The notes under the pieces were generated by a model, which was not told the DNA's origin, did no database searches, and saw nothing but the letters and a program-made list of their open reading frames with translations. Shown in pieces: positions 15,687 through 24,856 of a stretch of DNA of 64,000 nt. This stretch comes from Solirubrobacterales bacterium (GTDB lineage: Bacteria; Actinomycetota; Thermoleophilia; Solirubrobacterales; 70-9). The DNA lies in assembly GCA_009691195.1 (NCBI GenBank), contig SHVA01000007.1, positions 1-64,000 on the forward strand, in the 5' to 3' direction. The translations under genes were made by a program, and so were the position numbers. Numbering within the stretch: position 1 is the stretch's first letter; every line of letters starts with the position of its first letter.

Positions 15687-17186
15687 CGGCTCGAAGCGGA
15701 CCTCGTGGCCCTTCAGCTTGGTCCCGTTGAGGCGATCGATCACTCGCTCGGCGTCCTCCGTGCCGAGCACCACGAACGAGAAGCGGTCGAGCACGCGAAC
15801 CTCGCTGATCGCGTCGTCCTTCAGCACCGCCCCCTCGATCAGGGCCCAGCGGAGGTCCTCCTCGTCAATATCGCTCTGGCGCCCCCGGTTGCAGAAAAGC
15901 TTGACCATGCCGTCGGCTGACTCGGCCGGCTTGACCTCCTCGCGATGGCGCGGCCGGGGCGCATGCGTGAGCCGCTCCTCGGGCGGCTCCCACTCGCCGA
16001 TCGGAGCCTTGACGACCCGCTCGATCTCCTTCAGGTCGTCGGCCTGCTTGTTGGTGACGAAGGTGATTGCGCGCCCGGTGCGACCGACCCTGCCGGTCCG
16101 CCCGATGCGGTGCACGTAGATCTCGGGATTGTTGGGAAGGTCGTAGTTGATGACGTGGGTGACGTGCTCGATGTCGAGCCCGCGCGCGGCGATGTCGGTC
16201 GCCACCAGGAGGGGCACCTTGTGCTCCTTGAAGGAGATCATGACGCCGTCGCGCTGGCCCTGGCTGAGGTCGCCGTGCAGGGCCTTGACCCGCAGGCCCT
16301 TGTCGGCGAGGTCTCGGTCCAGCCTCGCCGCGCCGATCTTGGTGCGGCAGAAGATGATCGCCTGCTCGGGTTCCTCGGCCTTGAGCACCTCGACCAGGCG
16401 CTCCTTCTTGTTGCGAGGCTCGACCATCACGTAGGCCTGCTCGACCGTGTCCACCGTGAGCTTCTTGGGGGTGACCCGGATCGTGGTCGGGTCATACATG
16501 TAGGTCTCGGCGAGGCGGGCCACCGGGGCCGGCATCGTGGCCGAGAAGAGGGCGGTCTGGCGGCCGCTGGGGCAGGTCCGAAGGATCTTCTCGACATCCT
16601 CTATGAAGCCGAGGTCGAGCATCTCGTCGGCCTCGTCGAGGACGACGTAGCGCGCCGAGGTCAGGACCAGGGACTGGCGCGACATCAGGTCCATCATCCG
16701 GCCGACCGTCGCCACCACGACCTGGGCGCCGTGGCGCAGCCGCGCCTGCTGCTCGCGGATCGGGGCGCCGCCGAATACGGCGACGATCTCGACCCCCTCG
16801 AGGTGCTCGGCGTAGGAGCGCAGCGCCTGGGTCACCTGGATGCAGAGCTCGCGGGTCGGCGTCAGCACGAAGGCCTGCGTCTCCTCGTTGTCGGGATCGA
16901 CGTAGTCGAGCATCGGCAGGCCAAACGCCGCGGTCTTGCCGCTGCCCGTCTGCGCCTGGCCGATCACGTCGTGACCGCCGAGCAGCTCGGGGATGGCCTG
17001 GGCCTGGATCGGCGTCGGCTCCTCGTAGCCGAGCTCGCCCAGGGTCCTCACGAGCGGCTCGGAGAGGCCGAGCGAGGCGAAGTCGGTGGGCGCGGGCCCG
17101 GCCTCGGTGGCCTCAGGCTCGGAGTCAGCGAGCTCGGGCTCGGCGTCGGTGGCCTCCGGCTCGGTGGCCTGTGCGTCAGTTGTCAC
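15675..17186 (-). CDS. DEAD-box ATP-dependent RNA helicase (DeaD/CsdA-like)
   Basis: 503 aa. All core motifs are visible: Q-motif region (PTPIQAQA), Walker A AQTGSGKT (78-85), PTRELC, DEAD (184-187), SAT, and HRIGRTGRVGR. The C-terminus (about 428-503) is a DbpA/CsdA-type RNA-binding domain, starting VKLFCNRGRQ. The first 35 residues are a Glu/Ala/Pro-rich disordered tail. GTG at 17186 has no Shine-Dalgarno, but TACGCT lies 6 nt upstream, so the mRNA is probably leaderless. The enzyme should remodel structured RNA or ribosomal particles, important in a GC-rich transcriptome or in cold. Confidence 0.93.
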   Translation of the reverse strand: MTTDAQATEPEATDAEPELADSEPEATEAGPAPTDFASLGLSEPLVRTLGELGYEEPTPIQAQAIPELLGGHDVIGQAQTGSGKTAAFGLPMLDYVDPDNEETQAFVLTPTRELCIQVTQALRSYAEHLEGVEIVAVFGGAPIREQQARLRHGAQVVVATVGRMMDLMSRQSLVLTSARYVVLDEADEMLDLGFIEDVEKILRTCPSGRQTALFSATMPAPVARLAETYMYDPTTIRVTPKKLTVDTVEQAYVMVEPRNKKERLVEVLKAEEPEQAIIFCRTKIGAARLDRDLADKGLRVKALHGDLSQGQRDGVMISFKEHKVPLLVATDIAARGLDIEHVTHVINYDLPNNPEIYVHRIGRTGRVGRTGRAITFVTNKQADDLKEIERVVKAPIGEWEPPEERLTHAPRPRHREEVKPAESADGMVKLFCNRGRQSDIDEEDLRWALIEGAVLKDDAISEVRVLDRFSFVVLGTEDAERVIDRLNGTKLKGHEVRFEPARA

Positions 17187-17212
17187 GAGGAGAGCGTAGC
17201 CGTCGCCGGGCG

Positions 17213-18160
17213 CTACGCGGACGGGTCGAGAAGGAGCTTGCCGGTGCTGCGGCGCTCGATCAGCTCTTCGTGCGCCTTGGGCGCGTCGGAGAGCGGGTAG
17301 ACGCCGCCGATCACGACCTCGAGCTCGCCCGAAGCCACGGCGCCGAGCAGCTCACCGATCGCCTGGGTGGCCAAGTCCCTGCGGGTGGCGATCAGATGGA
17401 CGAGCCAGAAGCCGACCACCGCGGTCGAGTGCTGGAGCAGCCCGTTGGTCGCGACCTCGCCGGGAGTGCGCGACGCGTTCCCGAAGACGACGATGCGCCC
17501 GAACGGCGCCAGCGAGCGCAACTCGTCCTCGAAGCCGTCGCCGCTCATGTGCAGGACCACGTCCACGGGCTTGCCGTCGTTCGCTGCCAGCAGATCCTGC
17601 TTGAGGTCCTGACTGCGGGAGTCGACGGTCGCGTCGGCGCCGAGGCGCTCGACGAGGGCTCGCTTGTCCTCGGTGGAGGCGAGCCCGATCACCCTGGCGC
17701 CCGCACGCTTGGCGAGCTGGACGGAGAGGGTGCCGGTGCCGCCGGCCGCCGCCTCAACGACCACGGTCTCCCCCTTCTCGACCTTGGCACAGAGCTTGAC
17801 CAGCGCCCACGCGGTCAGTCCCTGAAGCACCAGCCCCGCTGCCTGGTCGTCCGAGACGCCCTCTGGGACCGGCGCGAGCCAGGCCTCGGGGACGGCCACC
17901 TTCTGGGCGTAGCCGCCGCCGCCGAGCAGCGCCGCGACGCGGGTGCCGTCAGGGGTCGTGCCGCTGATCTCGCCGCCGGGGATCATCGGCAGCGATTGCT
18001 CGGCGAGGTAGTCGTTGCGGGTCGCGTGCGTATCGGCGAAGTTGACGCCACAGCGGGCAACGTCGACCACGACCATCCCGTCAGCGGCCTCCGGGTCGGG
18101 CAGATCGCCATGCTTCATGACCTCGGGCCCGCCGAACTCCTCGATCTGGATAGCTTTCAC
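17213..18160 (-). CDS. NADPH:quinone oxidoreductase-like MDR-family enzyme
   Basis: 315 aa medium-chain reductase of the zeta-crystallin/quinone oxidoreductase type: an N-terminal GroES-like domain and a Rossmann domain with VEAAAGGTGTLSVQLAK as the cofactor loop. The structural and catalytic zinc cysteines of alcohol dehydrogenases are missing, as expected for the quinone oxidoreductase branch. GTG at 18160 is preceded by TACGCT at 18173-18168 (7 nt gap), which indicates a leaderless start. It is divergent from the PfkB kinase with only 12 nt between starts. The natural substrate (quinones, enones) cannot be fixed from sequence. Confidence 0.88.
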   Translation of the reverse strand: MKAIQIEEFGGPEVMKHGDLPDPEAADGMVVVDVARCGVNFADTHATRNDYLAEQSLPMIPGGEISGTTPDGTRVAALLGGGGYAQKVAVPEAWLAPVPEGVSDDQAAGLVLQGLTAWALVKLCAKVEKGETVVVEAAAGGTGTLSVQLAKRAGARVIGLASTEDKRALVERLGADATVDSRSQDLKQDLLAANDGKPVDVVLHMSGDGFEDELRSLAPFGRIVVFGNASRTPGEVATNGLLQHSTAVVGFWLVHLIATRRDLATQAIGELLGAVASGELEVVIGGVYPLSDAPKAHEELIERRSTGKLLLDPSA

Positions 18161-18167
18161 GCTCGCA

Positions 18168-18173
18168 AGCGTA
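18168..18173 (-). promoter_or_regulatory. -10 element of the quinone oxidoreductase gene overlapping the divergent kinase start
   Basis: TACGCT on the minus strand ends 7 nt before the GTG at 18160. Its first base is the A of the divergent ATG at 18173, so the promoter of one gene is embedded in the first codon of the other. Only 12 nt separate the two coding regions, so both transcripts must be leaderless or nearly so. Confidence 0.5.
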
Positions 18174-19114
18174 TGTCACTGACGGTCGTCGGCTCAATCG
18201 CGTTTGATTCCGTGCGCACGCCATTCGGCGAGCGCGAGCGGATGCTGGGCGGCTCCGCCGTCCATTTCGCCCTGGCCGCGAGCTTCTTCACCGAGGTCAG
18301 GGTCGTCGGCCCCGTGGGCGACGACTTCACCGATGAGCACGTCGCGGTCCTCGCTGAGCGCGGGGTGATCACCGACGACATCGAGCGCGTTCCGGGCGGC
18401 GAGACCTTCTTCTGGAGGGGCCACTACGAGTACGACATGAACGTCGCCCACACCGACGAGACCGAGCTCAACGTCTTCGGCGGCTTCGAGCCGAAGCTCT
18501 CGGAGGAGTCGCGCTCGGCTGAGATGCTGTTCCTGGGGAACATCCAGCCCCAGCTCCAGCGCGAGGTGCGGGCGTCCTGCGACGGTCCCCGGTTCGCCGC
18601 GCTCGACTCGATGAACCTCTGGATCGAGAACGACCGCGAGGCGCTGATCGCCGCGATCGGCGAGGTCGACTGCGTGGTGCTCAACGACGCCGAGGTCCGG
18701 ATGCTGACCGATCAGCCCAACCTCGCCCGCGCCGCCCGGCAGCTGATGGAGATGGGACCCCGGGTCGTGGTCGCCAAGCAGGGCGAGTACGGTGCCGCGC
18801 TCTTCACCGAGTCGGGCTTCTTCGCGATCCCCGGCTACCCGCTCGAGGACGTTCGTGATCCCACCGGCGCCGGCGACAGCTTCGCCGGCGGCTTCCTCGG
18901 CTACCTCGACGGCTGCGACCGGGCCGACGGCGCCGCCGTTGACGAGTCGGCGCTGCGCCAGGCGATGGCCTACGGCTCGGCCCTGGCCTCCTTCAACGTC
19001 GAGGACTTCGGCACCGACCGGGTCCGCCGCCTGACCCCGGACGAAATCGAGGAGCGGCTCCAGGACTTCCGGCGGATGACCCAGTTCGACGTCGCGCCGG
19101 CCGAAGCCAAGTAG
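18173..19114 (+). CDS. PfkB-family sugar/nucleoside kinase
   Basis: 313 aa. The N-terminal strand LTVVGSIAFD and GGSAVHFALAAS, plus the C-terminal signature DPTGAGDSFAGGFLGYL with the catalytic Asp, identify a ribokinase-like PfkB kinase. ATG at 18173 places the first beta strand correctly at the N-terminus, so this start is firm. It is divergent from the quinone oxidoreductase (12 nt between starts), and its stop abuts the stop of the convergent antiporter gene with no gap. The substrate could be a sugar or nucleoside (adenosine kinase-like members share this pattern). Confidence 0.9.
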   Translation: MSLTVVGSIAFDSVRTPFGERERMLGGSAVHFALAASFFTEVRVVGPVGDDFTDEHVAVLAERGVITDDIERVPGGETFFWRGHYEYDMNVAHTDETELNVFGGFEPKLSEESRSAEMLFLGNIQPQLQREVRASCDGPRFAALDSMNLWIENDREALIAAIGEVDCVVLNDAEVRMLTDQPNLARAARQLMEMGPRVVVAKQGEYGAALFTESGFFAIPGYPLEDVRDPTGAGDSFAGGFLGYLDGCDRADGAAVDESALRQAMAYGSALASFNVEDFGTDRVRRLTPDEIEERLQDFRRMTQFDVAPAEAK

Positions 19115-20720
19115 CTAGACCTTCATCCTCGCCTCGTCGAGGTCGAGGTCGCGCTCGATCCGCCGCAGCACGTCCTGCTTGGCGCGGCCCTCGTTTCTCA
19201 GCTCCACCAGCGCCTTGCGCTCGGCGGCGATCAGCTTCTGGCGCAGGGCCCGGTGGACACGGACCGGGTCCTCGATCGCCGGCCCGCCATCGCCGTCCTT
19301 CGAGAGGGCGGACATGCAGCGCGCGAACCGCGCCCTGTAGATCTCCCGCAGCCGCTCCAGCACGTCCTCGGGCAGCCCCTCCCGCTCGGCCTCGATCTCC
19401 TCGAGGCGGTCGAGCGCCGCCTGCGCCGTCGCGAGTCGGGCGATCGCTTCGTCGGGCGCCCACGGGCGCGTGTGCGCCAACCCGAGCCGGCGCAAACCCG
19501 AGCCGGCGCACCATCCAGGGCAGGGTCAGGCCCTGCAGGACCAGGGTCACGAGGATCACAGCGACGGTCAGGTAGATGATCAGGTCGCGTGAGCCGAACC
19601 GCTCGCCCGAGTCCAGCGTCAGCGGGAGCGCCAGTGCCGCGGCGAGCGAGACCGCGCCCCGCATCCCGGTCCAGCCGATCAGCAGCCGCTCGCGCCAATC
19701 GTCGCCGGTGTTCGCCGCGCCCAGGGCGGGCAGCAGCCGCTCCAGCCAAGCGGGGATGAACTGCCAGGCCACCCTGACCGCGATCACGACGCCCGAGACC
19801 AGCGCCCCGTAGGCGACGATCTCAACCGCTGAGAACTCCTCACCGATGTTCTGCAGCACCTCGGGAAACTGGAGGCCGAGCAGGATGAACAGGATCGCGT
19901 TGAGGGCGAAGACGAGGACCCGCCAGAAGGCCTGTGCGTTGAGGCGAATCTCGGCGGAGAAGGCGGTGTGGGAATGCCAGCCGAGGTAGAGGCCGGCGGT
20001 GACGACGGCGAGTACTCCCGAGGCCTCGACCTCCTCGGCGACGGCGAAGCTGACGTAGGCCATCAGCACCGAGATCAGGATCGCGAGCGGGGCGTCGTCG
20101 AGGCGCTGGAAGGCCTTGACGGCGGCCCAGGCGATGGCCAGTCCGATCGCGATTCCCCCGGCGATGCTGACGACCAGATCCACTGCCGCGTCGCCGGCTG
20201 CGAAGCTCCCGGTCACGACCGCCACCAGCGCCACCCGGTAGGCGACCAGTGCGGTGGCGTCGTTGACCATGCTCTCGCCCTCGACCAGAAGGGAGACGCG
20301 GTCCGAGACGCCGACGCGGTCGAAGACGGCAATCGCGGCCGCCGGGTCGGTCGGTGCGACGATCGCGCCGAGCACCAACGCCTCCGGCCAGTTGAGCCCA
20401 GGGACCACCGCGTGGGCGACCACGCCGACCGCACCCATCGTCGCCAGGGTGAGGCCGACGACCAGCCCGGTCAGCGGCACCAGCTCGGCCTTCAGCTCCT
20501 GGGGGGAGGCGTAGTAGCCGGCCGACTGCAGCAGGGGCGGCAGGAAGACGAGCAGGATCACCTCGGGCTCCAGCTCGATCTGCGGCCCACCGGGAAGGAA
20601 GCCGATCGCCAGCCCGCCGATCACGAGCACGATCGGGTAGGGGATCGAGACCACGTCCGCGAGGCGAACCAGCACCGCGGCCACCGCGACCAGCCCGATC
20701 AGGACCTCGATGTCGTTCAC
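19115..20720 (-). pseudogene. Na+/H+ antiporter (CPA1), frameshifted by a 16-bp tandem duplication
   Basis: The first 400 residues form a normal CPA1 sodium/proton antiporter with 12 membrane segments, TDPAAAIAVFDRV and GESMVNDATALV. After WMVRRLG the frame is broken by a perfect 16-bp tandem duplication at 19479-19510. Removing one copy restores WMVRRLGLAHTRPWAP and the usual cytoplasmic tail (about 126 residues, RLATAQAALDRLEEIE...), ending at 19115, for a 529-residue protein. With the duplication the ribosome continues in another frame to 18993, across the convergent kinase's 3' end, giving a 575-residue product with a nonsense tail. A TTG at 19495 could restart the tail. Either a recent mutation, a phase-variable site or an assembly error. 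Confidence 0.8.
19479..19510. repeat. Perfect 16-bp tandem duplication causing a frameshift
   Basis: The unit AACCCGAGCCGGCGCA occurs twice back to back (19479-19494 and 19495-19510). Sixteen is not a multiple of three, so the antiporter reading frame changes here. Deleting one copy joins two family-typical protein segments exactly. Confidence 0.92.
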
Positions 20721-20760
20721 GGGCGCCCCACCCAGGCGAGTCTAGGATGAGTCGCCACCG

Positions 20761-21354
20761 ATGCCCGCGGCGCCCCTGACACCACCCCTCTCCGCCGAGG
20801 ACAACGTCGATGGCGCCGACGGCGCGGCCCTCGAGCTGGTCATGTTCGGCGACTTCGAGTGCCCCTACTGCGCTGCCGCCTACCCGATCGTGGCGCGAGT
20901 CCGCGACCGCCTGCGGGACCGCCTCCGCTACGGCTTCCGCCACTTCCCACTGCGCGACGTGCACCCGTTCGCGCAGGGAGCGGCCGAGGCCGCCGAGGCC
21001 GCCGCAGCCCAGGGAGCCTTCTGGCCCATGTACGACAGCCTCTACCAGGCGCGCGGCCGGCTGTCCCGAAGCGATCTCCTCGCCCAGGCGCGCGAGCTGG
21101 GCCTTGACGAGGACCGCTTCCGCGCAGAGCTCGACGACGACGCCCACGCCCAGCGCGTGCAGCGCGACGTGGACAGCGGTGACGCCAGCGGCGTCACCGA
21201 AACGCCGGGCTTCTTCACCAACGGGCGCCTGCACCCCGGGGCCTTCGACGCCGGCTCGTTGATCGAGGCGCTGGAGTCCGGGCCGGCCGGCCGGCTGAGC
21301 GGCCGGCCGGGGGGGGCTTCCCTCAGCGTGCGACAATTCCGGCTCCGGATTTGA
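20761..21354 (+). CDS. DsbA-family thiol oxidoreductase-like protein (possible antiporter-associated thioredoxin fold)
   Basis: 197 aa thioredoxin-fold protein with active-site CPYC in FGDFECPYCAAAYP and the DsbA-like helical insertion (about 65-120). The cis-proline region is VTETPGFFTNG. There is no signal peptide, so it is probably cytoplasmic or a member of the NhaA-associated/FrnE-like DsbA group. It is divergent from the Na+/H+ antiporter with 40 bp between them, an arrangement that recalls antiporter-thioredoxin pairings. The 3' end overlaps an upstream TTG of the citrate synthase frame and carries a strong GC hairpin. ATG at 20761 has no clear ribosome site. Confidence 0.85.
   Translation: MPAAPLTPPLSAEDNVDGADGAALELVMFGDFECPYCAAAYPIVARVRDRLRDRLRYGFRHFPLRDVHPFAQGAAEAAEAAAAQGAFWPMYDSLYQARGRLSRSDLLAQARELGLDEDRFRAELDDDAHAQRVQRDVDSGDASGVTETPGFFTNGRLHPGAFDAGSLIEALESGPAGRLSGRPGGASLSVRQFRLRI
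21283..21310 (+). promoter_or_regulatory. Perfect 10-bp GC palindrome upstream of citrate synthase
   Basis: CCGGCCGGCC and GGCCGGCCGG form a perfect 10-bp stem with an 8-nt loop, followed by a run of G. It lies in the last codons of the DsbA-like gene, about 60 nt before the citrate synthase start. It could be an attenuator or terminator separating the two genes; there is no U-tract. Confidence 0.35.
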
Positions 21355-21371
21355 CGACGCGAGGAAAGATG

Positions 21372-22766
<1,395 letters not shown>

Positions 22767-22895
22767 CCGCTCGGCGGGCGGGTCCTGTCGACGTCTGGGC
22801 CGAACGGCCTACGATCGAGTCGGCGCTGCGCGGGGTCGTGCTCGGTCGACTCGCTCGTCACCACCCGCCCGAGGGGCGGCTAGGCTCACCCCGGT

Positions 22896-23240
22896 ATGGG
22901 AGGTTGGAGAGTCACCGTGCGGCATGGGTCGGGGGTCGAGAAGGAGAGACTCGGGACGCTGGCGGCCGCGATCGGTGAGGTTGAGCGGCAGGCACGGCGG
23001 ATCTGGGGCGAGGGTGGGCTTCCTCCGGACTCCGGGTTTCGGGACTACGCGCCAGGGGAGCTGGTGCACGCGCGGATCGAGGTTTCGGGCCCGGGGGTGG
23101 TGCGAAAGCGCGAGGGCGGAGTCGACGTGATGGGAGACGGCGGGCTGGTCCCGTATGCCGGCCTGATCAAGAAGCAGCCGCTGCGGCCCGAGGACGGCGA
23201 GAGCCCGTTCGATGCCCTTCGCCGGGCGCTGGAGGGCTGA
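22896..23240 (+). CDS. Hypothetical protein, 114 aa
   Basis: I do not recognise a family. The product is basic and soluble, starting MGGWRVTVRHGSGVEKERLG, with an alpha-helical N-terminal half and a glycine/valine-rich beta C-terminal half, and no membrane segment. ATG at 22896 follows TAGGCT by 9 nt, suggesting a leaderless or short-leader transcript. The next gene starts 3 nt after its stop with its ribosome site inside this gene, so they form a coupled pair. The 129 bp upstream, after citrate synthase, contain only this putative promoter. Confidence 0.6.
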   Translation: MGGWRVTVRHGSGVEKERLGTLAAAIGEVERQARRIWGEGGLPPDSGFRDYAPGELVHARIEVSGPGVVRKREGGVDVMGDGGLVPYAGLIKKQPLRPEDGESPFDALRRALEG

Positions 23241-23243
23241 CTT

Positions 23244-23537
23244 TTGGCCGGCAGCGAAGAGGTGGGACGGAGGGTGCGACTGCCCCGCGGCGCGGAGCGG
23301 CCGATCAGGGTCTTCATCAACGGCGTCGAGCAGCGCGACGGTGAGGGCTACTCAATCCACGGCGCCGAGATCGTCTTCTCAAGGCCCATCATCAAGGAGA
23401 GGGTGAGCCGGGCTCGTTGGATCGTGATGCTGATCGGGCTCTTCGGCAGCTACGAGCCCAACGAGACGATCGACATCCACTATCGCCACGGGGGAGAGAC
23501 CCGCGTGCTCGAGGACGCGCCGGTCCTCCCCGACTGA
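23244..23537 (+). CDS. Hypothetical protein, 97 aa
   Basis: TTG start at 23244 with GGAGGG 7 nt upstream. The protein is beta-rich (RPIRVFINGVEQRDGEGY), with one short hydrophobic stretch (IVMLIGLFGS) that may be buried rather than membrane-spanning, and an acidic C-terminus. INGVEQ...GYSIHGAEIVF resembles the short beta-hairpin modules of phage tail or adhesin-like proteins, but I see no phage context. It is probably translationally coupled with the preceding hypothetical gene. Confidence 0.6.
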   Translation: MAGSEEVGRRVRLPRGAERPIRVFINGVEQRDGEGYSIHGAEIVFSRPIIKERVSRARWIVMLIGLFGSYEPNETIDIHYRHGGETRVLEDAPVLPD

Positions 23538-23584
23538 CGCTTCGGGACTGGGCAAGACGGGCACCGCGCGCCACCCTGCCGGTG

Positions 23585-23800
23585 ATGGCGGAAGGCACCA
23601 GGGATCTCGCCCAGGACGCCCAGGTGGACCCGGGCGACGCGGCCCCCATCGGGCTCGTGCTTCAGGGCAAGGGCCAGCGGTCGTCGAGCATCGCCGAGGT
23701 CGTCCACGTGCCTCCAGTGGTGAGCGAGTGCGTCACCGTCCGCTTCCCGGTCACGGTTCCCGCGGAGGTCCAGAAGGAGATCCTGAACTGGGACCTCTAG
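23585..23800 (+). CDS. Possible small protein, 71 aa
   Basis: A short frame from ATG 23585 following the two coupled hypotheticals, with product MAEGTRDLAQDAQVDPGDAA followed by VVSECVTVRFPVTVPAEVQ. Codon use looks coding (G/C at third positions) and the composition is protein-like, but there is no good ribosome site and no recognised family. It is convergent with the acyl-CoA dehydrogenase pair. Confidence 0.35.
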   Translation: MAEGTRDLAQDAQVDPGDAAPIGLVLQGKGQRSSSIAEVVHVPPVVSECVTVRFPVTVPAEVQKEILNWDL

Positions 23801-23832
23801 CCGCCTGGCCTGACGTCGCCCCTGAGCGGGCG

Positions 23833-24852
23833 CTAGGCCGTGGCCGGCTCGAGCGAGCCGAGGCCGGCGATGTCCGCGACCCGGTTGCGGTGCCGGCGCG
23901 GTGTCCCGTAGAGCCCCGAGGAGACGCGGGCGCGCTTGAGGAAGAACTGGAGGTCGTGCTCCCAGGTAAAGGCGATCCCGCCATGGACCTGGAGCGAGGC
24001 GGCGGCGACGTCCCAGGCGGCCTCGGAAGCCCGGGCCTTCGCCATCGAGGCGGCGAGCGGCAGCGACTCGGGCTGGGCGTCGGCGCACCAGGCCGCGTAG
24101 TAGGTCAACGAGCGCGCCTCCTCGACGTCGTAGAGCATCTTCGCGCAGGCGTGCGAGACGCCCTGGTAGGCGCCGATCGGGCGGCCGAACTGCTCGCGGT
24201 CGCGCGCGTATTCGACGGCCATCTCCATTGCGCGCTGCGCCAGCCCGGTGAGCTCGCCGGCGAAGGCGATGGTGATGGCGGCGAGCGCCCAGTCGATCTC
24301 GCCAGGGATCTCCTGGCCGCCCTCCCCGCTCAGCTGCGAGTAGCGGCGAGTGCGGTCGATCAGGTCGAGCCCTGAGATCTCCACCTCGGACGGCTCGGCG
24401 AGTCGCGGCCCCTCGCCACGGTCGAAGGCCAGCACAGCGGCACCGTCGGCGTCGATCATCACCGAGTCGTCCTCGGGAGCGGTTGCTGGGATGCCCGCCG
24501 TAACCTGACCCGAGCTCAGCTCCGGCAGCCAGCGCTCACGCTGCTCGTCGCTGCCCGCGCTCGCGATCACCAGCCCGGCGGCGGCGCTCGAGAACAGCGG
24601 CAGCGGGGCACAGGCGTAGCCGACCTCTTCGCAGAGGAGCATCAGCTCGACGATCCCGAGGCCCTGGCCGCCGTGCTCCTCTGGGACGGCGATCCCGGCC
24701 CAGCCGAGCCCGCCGATCTCCTTCCAGATCGCGTCGTCATAGCTGCCCGACTCGGCCAGCTCGCGCACCTTGTCGAGTTTGAAGCGGGACGCGAGCAGCT
24801 CGCGGGCGGTGTCCTTGATCGCCCGCTGCTCGTCGTTGAGGTCGAAGTTCAT
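23833..24852 (-). CDS. Acyl-CoA dehydrogenase (second of a pair)
   Basis: 339 aa flavoprotein of the acyl-CoA dehydrogenase family: N-terminal helical domain, beta middle domain, and C-terminal helices with DREQFGRPIGAYQGV (FAD-adenine Arg) and VHGGIAFTWEHDLQFFLKRA. It is somewhat short for the family (about 380). ATG at 24852 lies 4 nt after the stop of the companion gene. Adjacent unequal acyl-CoA dehydrogenase genes in actinobacteria often encode alpha2beta2 enzymes acting on steroid or branched side-chain CoA esters; the pairing here suggests the same. The substrate is not predictable. Confidence 0.88.
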   Translation of the reverse strand: MNFDLNDEQRAIKDTARELLASRFKLDKVRELAESGSYDDAIWKEIGGLGWAGIAVPEEHGGQGLGIVELMLLCEEVGYACAPLPLFSSAAAGLVIASAGSDEQRERWLPELSSGQVTAGIPATAPEDDSVMIDADGAAVLAFDRGEGPRLAEPSEVEISGLDLIDRTRRYSQLSGEGGQEIPGEIDWALAAITIAFAGELTGLAQRAMEMAVEYARDREQFGRPIGAYQGVSHACAKMLYDVEEARSLTYYAAWCADAQPESLPLAASMAKARASEAAWDVAAASLQVHGGIAFTWEHDLQFFLKRARVSSGLYGTPRRHRNRVADIAGLGSLEPATA

Positions 24853-24856
24853 CAGC

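Noticed and set aside
18993-19114. 3' extension of the antiporter frame into the kinase gene as real coding sequence
   Set aside because: It is a by-product of the 16-bp duplication; the true tail is in the other frame and ends at 19115.
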